Shown here in pieces: positions 46,497 through 59,122 of a stretch of DNA of 64,000 bases. How positions within the stretch are numbered: position 1 is the stretch's first letter; the number at the start of each line of letters is the position of its first letter. Source of the DNA: Nicotiana tabacum (lineage: Eukaryota > Streptophyta > Magnoliopsida > Solanales > Solanaceae); assembly GCF_000715075.1 (NCBI RefSeq), contig NC_134101.1:151627084-151691083 (forward strand), given 5' to 3'. The notes beneath the pieces are model-generated. The model made no database searches, was not told where the DNA came from, and was given only the letters and a program-made list of their open reading frames with translations. The position numbers and the translations under genes are program-made.

Positions 46497-49400
46497 TGTC
46501 GCACCACCTTTTTTCCTACGTGGAGAATGTCCGAGTTTCGACATTCCATGGGGTGCAATGACTCATTTCCTTTTGGGAATTGGGTATTTGAAGGGTCGCC
46601 ACCTAACAGATTATGGTGCGTTAGGGCACTTAGAGTGATTAACTCTTGAATTGGTCTACATCACCAGAGATTAGGGTAAGGGCTCGAGATAACCTCGAGG
46701 GGAAGGTGTTAGGCACCACTCTTGGTCCACAACTATGTGTCCCAACCGAACATATATTTAAAATTAGTCCATACAAATAGTTGAATCAAATAAGTACAGC
46801 ACGTTTGAACAAGTCAAGTAGTGAAATAAGGGTTGAACAAATTATAAAGAAAAGTTTTAAACAAGGAGAAGGTTTGGGGTAAAGAGGGGTCCTAGGATCA
46901 CCCCACGCAATGTCCGGTAAACACTCCTCGATGAGGGGCTACACGTGATATTAACGCATAGTCATCATATCCCATGTCTACCCTTCCCATCCCCTTATTG
47001 GTCATGTAAAGCGAGTGTTGGTCACTGATTCTATTGCGTGCTGCTACCCGTCCTTTCTTAATAGTCCCAGGATGAGTTAGGACCTCTACCTATAGGCAAT
47101 TCTAGACATACCCCTAAGGTTTTAAAGGCAAAAAATCTAAGGCGACAGTCAAAGAAAAGCATTTAGGACTTTCACATAAATGGAGCAATTAAAGGCTCAT
47201 AGTTTCCTCCGCAAACAAGCATACATGCAGCATGACTCAACCAAAAATAAGGCCTTCAGTGTTCAAAGTCCTAAAGCAGGATTTCTATGTGATTATGAAG
47301 ACATAAACACTTTCAAATTCAGAAGTCAAAACCTATTAGTTGCCTAGGATCTCCCTTTTTAAAAGCCCATTAGAATTCAGAGACGTTGAGTGATAGAAAC
47401 AGCTTTAGAGACGTGCAAGTTTTGAAATGCCCTAAGGCTTGCCTATATGCAGAACTGATATTTATGTTAATACATGAATAAACAAGTTTTCAAAATAAAC
47501 CTTTCAATACTTATAGGTAGGATATCTAATGAGATTAGAGCAATGTTGAAAGAACCATTTTCAGGAAATGTCGTTACTTAACAAATCCATTTTTGAGAAG
47601 TAAACCAGGCGAGATACAATTGATCTATTAATCCAATTAGAGTTACCAGACATAATTGCGAGTTATATCCCTATAGACATGATATTTAGGTGTATTACTG
47701 GTTTAGGAAATTTGCATTGGCATGTGAAAAACTTACCGAATCTGAATTACATCCTATAGGCATGATATCTATACATGAATTAATTAAAACATAATCGCTT
47801 GGAACCTAGAAACATGATCTCTAAACATGATCTCTTAATTAAAACATGGTTTGTACCTGATGTGAATGTCATTGAAAGTGAAGACCTATAGGCATGATGT
47901 CTATTATGCAAAATGAGATTAGATTCAATAAGAGTCATACCCTATAGACATCTTTTCTATTGAATAAAGCTAGTAGATTTGAAAGTAAATTCCTAAGAGC
48001 ATGCTTTCTACCCATATTGCCCCACAAAATATACATCTACCCACCCCTTTTCACTAGATACTCCAAATATCTGTTTACAAATTATTACAGGCCAACAAAT
48101 GAATTAAATAAGTAAAATAGAAAATTAAGAAGCTATTCTACAGACAGCCTGCAATCAGGCCACAGTTACCCAGCCTCCAATGGTCTTTCAAATCTCATTT
48201 CCATAGACAAATCAGAGTCTAGGTGCATCAAAGTTCCCTAAGTGTCTCAAGGACCCTGGGCAATGCTTACACCTAGACTTAGTAGCCAAGCATTGAACCA
48301 ATGCAGTGTGGAAAGCTAGCCTCAGTATGCCAGAGTTCCAATGGTTCTCATGAGGATCCCAAAGCAGTACACATACTAGAGGGGGCAGAACTTATTAACT
48401 ATGAGTAGAGTGAAAGTGCATGACACACATTTGAAAGAAGTTCAAAAACTGGACTGTTTTGAAAGCAATTGGTAACAGAGATTGTTGAAAAGAAGTTGGC
48501 TTAGCAAATAAAGTTCAAATATTTTAGGATAGGACCACATACAGTAAGTAAATGCACTTAGTAATCATACAGGGGTTAAGGGATTTAGGGATATACGGAC
48601 ATTGACCGCAGACACCTGACCCCAGTAGGAGTATTAGGACTGGTATGGACATGCTCATAGATAGTTGACACTGGCATGATCATAAACCAGTCATGAACAT
48701 AGAGGGGAATAGGGACTTGGGATTCATAAAGTGGTAAGTGCACAGTAGGTAAAAGAATACAATTGTCCAAGCATGCTTGAATCACGTAAGGGAATACATG
48801 AACTTAAAGGGAGGGGGGTCATATAAGCTTGCTTAACTACAAACTGCACAACAAAACCACAAGTAAAAGTAGGCTAGAAATAACATAAACTAAATCAAGA
48901 AGAGAAACATGTTGTTGTTGAGACTTTAAATTAAACTAGGATATACCAGTGAATATAAAAGTAGCAGGATGAAAAAACCAAAGAGTACAGATGATTAGCC
49001 TTGGCTTGCAGTCGGCTAATAGTAGTAGAATAACACAGAGATTTAAGTAAGAGAGGGGTTTTTAGAAGCCAAGTGTGTGTCTTGTTTGTGAAAGACCTAG
49101 AGTATTTATAGTTGAAAGTAGGTAGTGGAATAAGGTAAAAAGTCATAGTAGTATACTAGTTTAAGAACTCAGAATTAATCGTATATAGAATCAAGGAAGT
49201 AATTACTTGAGTTAAAGGAGTCAAGGCCAAACGGGAAGATTCAATGCCATATAAGGGAGGAAGGGAAATCAGTGCATAATTAAATAAGGAAAAGGGTCAA
49301 GATTCAGTAGGCATAAAGTAGTCAATTAGGACCAAATTCAGAAAGACCCAATTAGGGAAAGGCTAAGTAAAACAAAGTACCATGGTAAATAAGGCAATAT

Positions 49401-51170
49401 AATTAGTTAATTCAAACAGACGAGTAAAATTCTAGGACTTTGAAGGAAAATTTTTCCATTACCAAAAGTTAAGGACAATCAGAATCAATCATGGGGAGTC
49501 ATGATTGTGCATACCTCATCATATAAATAGAGTCTATTGAACAAAAGTAGCAAACAAACAAGGTCGATTATATAGGTGGAAAGAAACAAAAGATAAGCGA
49601 CACAGTCATGTAGAGGTGATGTAAGTAGGTTAGAGATTTAGCAGAGCATATTCGAAGCATGGTGACCACAAGAGATTAACAGGAACCAGGTAAACAGGCT
49701 AACACACAGAAACGAAGTAAAGGAAAGTCATGCTAATACAAAGAACTAAAGTGGAGAATATCATGCTAACACATAGAAGCAGGGTAAAGAAAATCAAGCT
49801 AACACACAGAGACAAGTAAAGAAAATCAGGCTAACACACAAAAACAAGCAAAGAAACCCATGTTAACTCACAGAAACAAGTAAAGAAAATCTTTAAAAAA
49901 TTAGGGCTTTTTAACGGAGTTGAGTTAAAAAGCACTAAGAATGTAGATTCGATCATGATAAACAAGGGAAAAAGGTTTAATCATGAAGAAACCAGTCGAA
50001 ACAGGTATAGAAAGAACACCGAAAACCCTACTTTTCAAAGCGAGTAAAAACAGTTTAGAGTAGAAGATTTTTCAGAAGAAAGCTCGAGAATATGCAAATC
50101 ATAGAAGGAAATAGGCTTAAAGCATGAAAATAGCATACATCTGAGAGATTCAGAAGAGATTTAGTGTTTCAAAAAGAAACCCAAGTAAAAATCAAAAGAA
50201 CCTGTTGAAAATTCACCGATCGTGACATGTAAGGTGTGATTTTGCCCAAAATCAAACCGGAGAACCTATAAGTAGCAGGAACAGAAACCCTTAGGTCCAA
50301 ATCGACATGGCATGGGATCCTTGAAAGTCTTATAGATGATGAGCAGAGTGATGAGAGACCCATTGGAGGCTTGGGTTGAAAATGATAGTCGCCGGAGATG
50401 ACCGGAGATGGAGGGGAGTGGAGGAGTCTAGGGTTAGGTTTGAGAGAAGAGTGGAGATGAGGGAGCATCTGAAGGCGGCACCTTTGGAGAAATGAATTAG
50501 GGTTGGGGGTCGCTTGGAAATTAAAAAGGAAAGGAATTATTTGGAGTGTTGATCTGGGAGATCAATGGTCAAGATTAGAACGGGTAGGTGGGTTCTGGGT
50601 TTGGGTAAGGGTTAATAGGGTGTGGGTCGGGTTTTTAATTGTAAAATTGGGTTGGGATTTGGGGTCCGATTTGGCTGTAATTGAAAGCCAATTTTGCTAT
50701 AATTTAAATAGCCAATTTTTTCCTATTTTAATTTATAAAAACAATATATAACTTCTGTAAAATAATTTATGGTGGAAAAATGATTTAAAATACTTAATTA
50801 ACAATTTAAAATACAAGATCCAGTTTTATGCATATAAAACATAATTAAATCTCAAAATGGGCTACCATTGTATTTATATGGAATTTACCTTTAAAAATAC
50901 CAAATATAATTGTCAAAATATGTAAAAATTACATTTGCCATGTTTTGGCATAAATATAGATATTAAATAAATGAATTATCAAAATAAAAATTTTGGAAAT
51001 AATTATTGTGATTTTTATGGATAAAAAGGGAGAAAATAAACCAATTTAAACCCTTAAAACTATGAAAAAAAATAATAAAACTCTTGGACATGCTTATATA
51101 TGCATATATATGCTATTTTCAAGTTATTTATGAATATTTAAAATATATAAGGAAATATTGGGTATCAACA
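46497..51170 (-). repeat. Ogre 5' LTR
   Basis: 4674 bp, TGTCGCACC to GGTATCAACA on the plus strand, both termini intact. It contains about 350 bases (47240-47590) absent from the 3' LTR. The diverged solo LTR has comparable sequence, so the 3' LTR probably lost it. A TATA-like CTATAAATA is at 49103-49111 on the minus strand. Confidence 0.9.
49103..49111 (-). promoter_or_regulatory. Probable TATA box of Ogre 5' LTR
   Basis: CTATAAATA on the minus strand, conserved in the 3' LTR at 23362-23370; this copy would drive the element. Confidence 0.5.
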
Positions 51171-51583
51171 GAAGCTGCATGTTGTGCTACAGGTTCAGAT
51201 AGATAGGTTGATGGTCATCCTAGTAGGCTACCAATTCAGTAGGAAGTGCTTTTGCACTCCACTTGTCTCGGAGTTTCCTTTTGAGTTAGTATACATAGGT
51301 ACATATATATATATATGGTTATAGTGGTTCCATGTCCCGACCTTGTGTTATTTATGTACTCCTTAAAGACTTCTATACATATGTCATGTGCATAAATATT
51401 TCATTCGGCATTGTTGGCCTGTGTATCTCATGTATATAATTTTGGGATAGTCCTTTATCCAGTATTCTTTATTTTATGTTCGGGTTATCTCATGATGGCC
51501 CTTCTAGCCCATTTAGACATGATAGTATGGTTAAAGATACATTATGTTAGTAAACAGCAAGTAAGGCCTGGGTGCCCATCGCG
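51171..51583 (+). repeat. Fragment resembling the 3' part of a gypsy LTR
   Basis: 413 bases with no gene. It ends GGGTGCCCATCGCG directly before the Tekay LTR start. A (TA)n run at 51305-51318 lies inside. Its layout recalls the last part of Solanaceae gypsy LTRs ending in GGGTGCCCGTCACGG-like text. It is cut by the Ogre insertion on the left and the Tekay insertion on the right. Confidence 0.4.
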
Positions 51584-54289
51584 TGTAACGACTCGACCGG
51601 TCGTTTTAAGAATTAATGCCCCGATCCCCTATTAACTGTTTTTCCCGTGTTTGTTTATGCTATTTGGATTCGCCGGGATGTTTGGAAATTGGATCGTAGA
51701 TGGAATAGTGTGAAGCCGGCCTCAGAATGGAATTCCATCGGTTCCGTTAGCTCCGTTGGGTGATTTTGAGCTTAGGGGCGTGTTCATATTATGTTTTGGA
51801 TGTACGTAGTTAATTTAGGTTTTAAATGCCGAAGGTTGAATTTTTGAAATTTCCGTTTTGATAGTGAAATTTTGATATCGTGTCAGAATGGAATTCCAAA
51901 AGTTGGAGTAGTTTTGTAGTATTGAATGTGACGTGCTTGCAAAATTTTAGGTCATTCGGACGAGGTTTGATAGACTTTTTGATCGGAAGCATAATTTGAG
52001 AGATTTTGGAATTCTTAGGCTTGAATCCGATGTAAAATTGGTGTTTTGATATTGTTTTGAGCGTTCCGAAGATTGGAACAAGTTTGAATGATGTTTTAGG
52101 ATTGGTTGACATGTTTTGTTGAGGTCCCGGGGGCCTCGGGTGTGTTTCGAATGCTCAACGGACCATTTTTGGACTTGGAGAAGGATCCGATTTTTGTTGG
52201 TATTTGTTGCAGACTTTTCTTCATCATGATCGCATGGAGAGGATCGCGATCGCGAAGGATTAGATGAGGCAGAGGGAAATTTTGCTCGCCGCATTTGCAT
52301 GAATAGGAATGCGAACGCGTAGTTATGGGCAGTGCTGAATCGCGAACGCGTGGTCTAGGCCGTATTCACATAGAAGAAATGAGGCGGCAATGGAATTAAG
52401 TGTTTCTCTACGCGGTCGCGTGAAGCCAACCGCGGTCGCATAGGTTTGAGGGAGCTAAAGCATCATGTTCGCAGATGGGGTTCCACGTTCGAGTAGAGTA
52501 AATCTGAGGCGCGTGGGTTTTGCTCTTCGCGATTGCAATTGGGCTTCCACGATCATAGTGAGTATATTGCCTGGCCAGATTTATAAACCCAAAATCGAGG
52601 GTTTAGCCATTTTTGTGAAAACTAGAGCCTAGGAGTACATATTTGAGCGAGGTTTTGAGGGATTTTCAGAGATAACGATTGGGTCACAATTCTTAACGCC
52701 TTTTTCCTTTTAATCCATTAATCTAAACATGAATTCATCATTTAAATTTGGAATTTGTATGAAAATCCGAGGAAAAGTTCTTAGACCTAAATTTCGAATT
52801 TTGATTGGGGATTTGACATTGGATTTGAATAATTTGGTATGGATAGACTCGTGAGAGTATGAGAATTCTGAAAATGTAAATTTTACCTGATTCCGAGTCA
52901 TGGGCCCGAAGGGAATTTTGGTCATTTTACCTATTTTTTGAATATTAACTTAGAATTTATTAGTGAAATCATTTACTTTAAGTGTTATTTACACTATACA
53001 ATTGATTTGAATAGATTTGGGCCATTCGGAGTCGAGTACTCATGGCAAGAACTTGATTTTGGGTTGATTATTGAGCCGGTTCGAGGTAAGTGGCTTACCT
53101 AACTTTATGTGGGGGAAACTCCCCTTAGGATTTGGTATTATTGATATTTGGAATGCCTTATACGTGAGGTGACGAGTGCTTACTTGTGCTAATTGTTGAA
53201 AATCCGATTTTCTTTAAGTAAATTTAATTATGTTCCTTTTTCCTGTTTATACTACTTGCAATTTAAGCCTGTTGTTAGTTTAGAGAATCATGCCAAATTG
53301 ACTTAATTTCTTTATTTGCTTAAACTGTCTTATTTGGACGACATGAAGAATGCTAGGTTAGAAAAACCATTTTACCTTGGTGTGAAGTTGAATTAAATTG
53401 ATTGTTTCTTCGTGTTGTTGCTGCGTGTTTACTTTGGGACTATGGGGCGGTACCCCGGGAGATCCCCTGCACATATATATATTTATTTGGACAGTGGTGC
53501 GAGATACAAAGATGTCCCCGGCACGTATTGAGGATACTAAGAAATCCCTGGGATACTGAGAGATCCCCAGCGTAGTTATTGAGGATACTAAGAGATCCTC
53601 GGGATACTGAGAGAACCCCGGTTGTTATCTCCGTGTTGGGATGTACGTCTTCCGTGATTATTCTGTTTCTGTTGTAGTTGTAGTTGTTCTTTCTATTCTA
53701 TGTTATTTCTTATTGTTGCACTTAATTTTACTGTGTTATTCTATACTGGCATTCCTTATATTTCATTTAATCTCAGTAGGGCCCTGTCTTTCCTTGTCAC
53801 TACCCGACCGAGGTTAGGCTTGGCATTTACTGAGTACCGCTGTGGTGTACTCATGCCCTTTTTGCGCATGTTTTTCATGTGCAGATCCAGATACTTCGAC
53901 TCAGTCATATCACCCTTGAGGCGAGGCGACTTTCCTAGAGACTTCGAGGTATATCTGCTGCGTCCGCAGACCGAGAAGTCCCTTTCTATTCTCTCTTTAA
54001 GAATTAGCCCTTCTGTACTTATTTTTGTTAGACATTCTGAAGCTAGATACTTGTAGACATTCAAAGGCTTGTGGTTTCATGAGATTCCGGGTTTTGGGAA
54101 AATGTTGTTAGTCTTGAGAGTTGTATTGTATATGTCGAGCGACATCTTAAATACTGTTTCATTCAGTTATTTTGGTTTTTAATTATTTCTTCGGCAAATT
54201 GTTTATTTTCCACATTTGCTAGGCTTACATAGTCGTAGAAACTAGGTGCTATCACGACAGTTCACGGAGGGAGAATTGGGATCGTGACA
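51584..54289 (+). repeat. 5' LTR of the plus-strand Tekay element
   Basis: 2706 bp, TGTAACGACTCGACCGG to ATCGTGACA. Its start differs in sequence from the TGTGATGACC family, but the interior and the 3' end are homologous. A CpG-palindrome cluster lies at 52208-52560 with a TATA at 52580. Left flank TCGCG. Confidence 0.88.
52208..52588 (+). promoter_or_regulatory. CpG-palindrome cluster plus TATA in plus-strand Tekay LTR
   Basis: Contains GGATCGCGATCGCGAAGG, ATGCGAACGCGTAG, ATCGCGAACGCGTGG, CTACGCGGTCGCGTG and CCGCGGTCGCATAGG, then TTATAAACC at 52580-52588. Starts about 625 bases into the LTR. Confidence 0.6.
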
Positions 54290-54292
54290 AGT

Positions 54293-54304
54293 TGGTATCA
54301 GAGC
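54293..54304 (+). other. Tekay primer-binding site (tRNA-iMet)
   Basis: TGGTATCAGAGC, 3 bases after the LTR; canonical complement of the initiator tRNA-Met 3' end. Confidence 0.92.
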
Positions 54305-54472
54305 TCTAGGTTCATATCTAAACTTCATCAGAGCTCTGGGATTGTAGAGATGTCTGTACTTATCTAGGATAGGCTATGTAATTGTTAGGAAAATTCCACT
54401 TCATTTGATTTCCTTGTCGTGCGAGATTGTTAATATCACAACTGTAAACTTCTGTCCTCTATTCTCTCACAG

Positions 54473-54574
54473 ATGGTGAGAACACGTGCTACCCGAGACG
54501 ATCAGGCACCGGCTCCCCCTACTGCAGCCGTCATAGGCCGGGGCCGGGGTAGAGGCCGAGGACACGCATGTGGT
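54473..54574 (+). pseudogene. Tekay gag N-terminus (plus-strand copy)
   Basis: The ATG at 54473 opens MVRTRATRDDQAPAPPTAAV followed by the Gly-Arg run GRGRGRGRG. It is cut after 34 codons by the solo LTR and resumes at 57327. Homologous to 7841-8235. Confidence 0.85.
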
Positions 54575-57326
54575 TGTCAAGACCCCAACCCCGGTCGTGA
54601 TGGCGCCCAACACACTGCTAGGCAAGCCTAACCAACTAACAACCTTTTCCATTTTCTTATAAAAATCATTATCAGCTAACACAGTTAAATTGCTAAATTT
54701 CCCAATAAGAGTTTAAGACAACGAGTTAAATATGCGGAAATTCAGATGATAATACCACTACATAGCCCATACAGATCTGGTGTCACAAATCTCGAGCCTC
54801 TAGCACAAGTTTAACAACCTAATACATGTCCATCTAGGGAATACTAATTAATAACACGGATAGAAGGGAGAGATCAGGGTTGTGGACGCCATGCAGCTAC
54901 CTCGATGCTCCCGGGTATGCGCTGCTCAACTGAAATAATCCTCACTCGGTCTCAGATGCACCGGGATCTGCACGCAAGGTGTATGGAGTAATGTGAGTAC
55001 TCTGACCCATTGAGTAATAAGCATAAATAATGTCTGAGAATAAGAAATCACAGAACACACAGAGTAATCTATACTGCGGCAGTTTAAAAATAAGTAATAT
55101 GAGAGTAATAAACCAATGGAAGCGAAATGTAGAAATACTACAACAAAAAAGCAGTTAAGTGACAGACATATAAAGAGAAATCAACACATAGAACGGTACC
55201 CTATAGTACCCGCTGCGGCGTGCAGCCCGCTCCATTTATTTATCGTCGACGGCGCTCACTGGGGGTGTGCAGACTCCGGGAGGGGCCCCTTGCGGCCCAA
55301 CCGCAATATCAAGCCATCTCGTGGAATCAAATCTAGGCCCTCGGCCTCATATCAATATCAGTATAACACTGCTACGACGTGCAGCCCGATCCCATAGTAT
55401 CCGCACATCTGGCCCTTGGTCGTACTCAATCCAGAAATCATATAAGCCCCTCGGGCAATAGTAAAATAGTAGTTCTCAGCCCAAAACATCATTTAATATA
55501 TCTTTTCGTTTAAAAAAAAATCGAGTAAAAGTGGCTGAGTTGTAAGACAGTAGAAAACAGTACGATTGAGTTCAAGTAGTAAGTCAAATAGTGAGGAAAT
55601 AGTAAATAAACTCCCTGGAGGGTTCAAAGAATTGGAAAGAAGCCCAAATATGACAATCAGTTCAAATAATGATGATAACAAATAAGCTTTAATCAAATAC
55701 GCAGTAGAAGCGTCACTCGGGACGGACCAAGTCACAATCCTCAATAGTAAACGACCCGCGCTCATCATCAAGCGCGTGTCTCACCTCAATGTAGCACTAC
55801 GATGTGCAAATATGGGATTTCAAACCCTCAGGACATTATTTACATTCATTACTCACCTCGAACCGGCAAAATCTCTAGCTCGCAATGACTTTGCCCCTCA
55901 AATTGGCCTCCACGTGCGTCGAATCTATCCAAAATCAGAACGAATACGTCACAATATGCTAAGGGAACATAGCCCAAGCGAAAACAATCAACAAAGGGCA
56001 CTATTCCCGAAATTACCAAAATCCGAGCCTTGAGCCCATGTCTAGAATTTTGACAAAATTCATAAAACTAGAATCCTTATACTCTCACGAGTCTAACCAT
56101 ACCAAAATTATCCAATTTCGATACCATTTGGTCCCTCAAATCATCGTTTTACATTTTTGAAAGGTTTCACAATTTTCCTCCCAAATTCCATCCCAAATCA
56201 CGAATTAAATGATGAATTCAGTGATAGATTCGTGTACTCTAGCCAAATCTGAGTTAAAATCACTTATCCCGATGAATTTCTTGAAAAAACCTTCGAAAAA
56301 TCGTCTAAATCTGAACTCTCTAGGTCAAAATATTAAATAAAACCCAAAACCTTGTATTTATAGGTACCCAAAACCTTTAAATTGCAATATCTTTACCTCT
56401 CTGGAAACTAGACACAAAGGGCTACAACTTTCGTTTTTGAATCACCTCAAAATTCCTTGTAGATCAAAAGATATGAGCTTCCGAAGTAGGACCAACAGAG
56501 AGTTTCTTCACCGCGGCCGCGCCCACTTTTGTACGGTCCGCGCGACGCGTACCTTGGCCGCGCCCGCTTTTGTGCGGTCCGCACTGCACTCACCACGGGC
56601 GCACTTATTTTTGTGCGGACCGCGTGGGCGAGTTTTGGGGCCTGCAACCCTCCTGGACCTGCTGCAACTATGATTTTCGGCCTAAAACGTCCCGTAACCT
56701 ACCCGGGACCCCCGAAACTTCAAACTAATTATACCAACACATCCCATGAAGTCGTTCAAACTTGTTCAACATTTTGGAATGCTTCCAACAACATCAAATC
56801 ACCAATTTAACATAGGATTCAAGCCTAATAACTGCAAGAACTCTTAAATTATGCTTTTGATCAAAAAGTCTATCAAATCACGTCCGAATGACCTGAAATT
56901 TTGCACACACATCCCAACTGATACAACGAAGCTACTGAAACTCTTGGAATTCCATTGCAACCCCTATATCAAAATCTCGCCTATCAACCGGAATTTGCTA
57001 AATATCAATTTCGCCAATTCAAGCCTAAATCTTCTCTACAACTCCAAAACCCATTCTGATCGCGCTCCTAAGTCACAAATCACCTCCGAAGCTAACCGAA
57101 CCATCGAAACTCACATCTGATCCCTCTAACACATAATTCAACATCCGGTTGACTTTCCAACTTAAGCCTTCTTAAAAGAGACTAAGTGTCTCATTTCTTA
57201 CCAAAATCCTCTCCAAACTTAAACTAATCTACCCGATCACATAAAACATGGATAACGAAGCATAAAGAAGTTGAAATGGGGGAAAACGGAGCGGTAACTC
57301 ATAAGACGACTGGCCGGGTCATCACA
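54575..57326 (-). repeat. Solo Tekay-type LTR inserted in Tekay gag
   Basis: 2752 bp. On the minus strand TGTGATGACCCGGCCAGTCG to GGTCTTGACA. Flanked by GTGGT (54570-54574) and ATGGT (57327-57331), one mismatch. Homologous to the 5' LTR at 8436-11182. No internal region is attached, so a solo LTR. Its CpG cluster is of the GCGGCCGC type. Confidence 0.87.
56354..56630 (-). promoter_or_regulatory. CpG-palindrome cluster and TATA in solo Tekay LTR
   Basis: Plus-strand text: CCGCGGCCGCGCCCACTTTT at 56511-56530, TTGGCCGCGCCCGCTTTTG about 45 bases on, then GTGCGGTCCGCACTGC and GTGCGGACCGCGTGGG. A CTATAAATAC (minus) at 56353-56362 lies about 150 bases downstream in transcription direction. Confidence 0.6.
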
Positions 57327-58560
57327 ATGGTGAAGCCAGAGCACCTACGCGAGCTTCTTCAAAAGTACCACCAGCAGTTCCAGCCGGAGTCCAGGCACCT
57401 AGTACGCCTACTACTACTACTCCAGCTCCTCAAGAGACTTTGTCATAGTTCATGAGCATGTACACCACTTTGGCTCGGGCAGGGCTGTTTCCCCTTGCTG
57501 CAGCTACATCTCAGGTCAGGGGAGGAGCACAAACTCTTGCTGCCCTCACTCATGAGTAGCGAGTGCACGTTGAGCAGGTCCCCGAGATTATTCCTATACA
57601 GCCTAGAGTCCCAGGTCAGCCCGAGGACAAGGCAGCGGTTTCAGAGGATGAGCAACGGAGATTTGAGAGGTTCAAGAAGTATGATCCTCCAATATTCAGT
57701 GGGTTAGCATCAGATAATGCCTTGGGATTTCTTGAGGAGTGTCACCGTACCCTCATCACTATGGGTATATTAGGATGGAATAGGGTTTCTTTCACTTCCT
57801 TCCAGCTTCGAGGAGCCGCCTATGAGTGGTGGCACACCTATGAGTTAGATAGTCCGGACGAGATTGCTTCACTTGACTTGGACTCAGTTTTCAGATATGT
57901 TCCTGAGAGAGTTTGTTCCTTAGAGCCTCAGGGATGCATGACGCATAGAGTTTGAGCATTTGCGCCAGGGTACTCTGACTGTCTCGGAGTATGCTATCTT
58001 TTACACTAGCTTGGCTAGACATGCCCCAACCTTGGTTTCTACTGTTCGCGAGAGGGCTTGCCGGTTTATTGAGAAGCTTATTCCTAGCATGAGGTCTAGC
58101 ATGGTTCGTGAGTTGGAGAAGGATATTTCTTATCAGCACGTGGTGAGCATTGCTAGAAGGATAGAGGGTATGCATGCTAGGGAGAGAGATGAGAGGGAGG
58201 CCAAGAGGTTTCGAGAGTTGAGCCATTATTCTAGTGCCCCTGCCCCAGCTGCAGGTCCTCATGGTAGGTATTACGTGTGTTGCCCCGTTCATTCAACTCT
58301 TCCAACAGCCAGTGGTATTCCAGCTCCTCAAAGGCCTCAGGAGCCTTATTATGCACCTCTAGTATCTAGTGCGCCTGCTGTGTGGGGTACATTTAGAGGT
58401 CAGTCCAGTAGACCTGGTTCAAGCCATTCACACCCGCCATGTCCTCCTAGATCTTGTTTTGAGTGTGGTGACATACGCCATGTGGTGAGGGATTGCCCTA
58501 GACTTGGGAGGAGTGCACCTCCATAGACATCTCAGCCACAGCGTGCCCCGCAGATTTCTC
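57327..58560 (+). pseudogene. Tekay gag, capsid and zinc knuckle (plus-strand copy)
   Basis: 57563-57955 carries DKAAVSEDEQRRFERFKKYD, PPIFSGLASDNALGFLEECH and FQLRGAAYEWWHTYELDSPD. After a frame change near 57950, 57960-58526 carries LTVSEYAIFYTSLARHAPTL, DISYQHVVSIARRIEGMHAR and the CCHC knuckle CFECGDIRHVVRDC (58455-58496). A stop follows SAPP at 58524. The stretch 57327-57560 is the N-terminal linker and is out of frame in places. Confidence 0.85.
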
Positions 58561-59122
58561 AGGCTATGGTTACAGCTCCAGTTGCTACCCCACCTACTCA
58601 GACAGCTAGAAGTAGAGGTCGGGGAGGTAGCGGTCTCCCTAGAGAGGGAGGACAGGCCCGATACTATGCCCTTCCTACCTGTACCGAAGTTGTTGCCTCG
58701 ATTCTGTCATCACAGGTATTGTACTAGTTTGTCACAGAGATGCATCGGTTCTATTAGATCCAGGCTCAACTTATTCTTATGTGTCTTCTTATTTTGCTCC
58801 ACATTTGGGTGTACCTCGGGATGCCTTGAGTTTTCCTATTTATGTTTCTACTAATGTGGGATATTCTCTTATTGTGGACCGTGTTTATCAATCGTGTTTG
58901 GTTGCTCTTAGTGGTTTTGAGACCAGAACTGATTTATTGTTGCTTAGAATAGTAGATTTTGATATTATCTTGGGCATGGACTGGTTATCGCCCCATTATG
59001 CTATTCTTGATTGTCACGCCAAAACCTTGACGCTAGCTATGCCAGGTGTACCACGTGTTGAGTGGAGGGGTGCTTTAGATTACACTCCCAGTAGAGTTAT
59101 TTCTTTCCTTAAGACTCAGTGA
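58560..59122 (+). pseudogene. Tekay aspartic protease (plus-strand copy)
   Basis: An Arg/Gly-rich linker leads to HRDASVLLDPGSTYSYVSSY, the retropepsin active site with DPGS, then VDRVYQSCLVALSGFETRTD and FDIILGMDWLSPHYAILDCH. Frame changes occur before the ASVLLDPG block. A TGA after SFLKTQ at 59120-59122 separates it from RT. Confidence 0.85.

Larger units (their letters stand above)
21106..51170 (-). mobile_element. Ogre/Tat-type Ty3/gypsy giant retrotransposon with nested insertion
   Basis: A 30065-bp unit (about 21 kb without the nested 29043-38097 insertion) bounded by LTRs of 4674 bp (5') and 4277 bp (3'). On the minus strand: 5' LTR, PBS, leader, ORF1, gag, protease, G-patch, intron-like gap, RT, RNase H, second RNase H, integrase, long 3' UTR with tandem repeats, PPT, 3' LTR. 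ORF1 upstream of gag, two RNases H, very long LTRs and a tRNA-Arg-type primer site are the hallmarks of Ogre in the Tat lineage. Flanks are TTAGC and GAAGC, only three of five matching, so the target duplication is decayed or the flanks are rearranged. RT and integrase have lost catalytic Asp residues. Confidence 0.9.
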
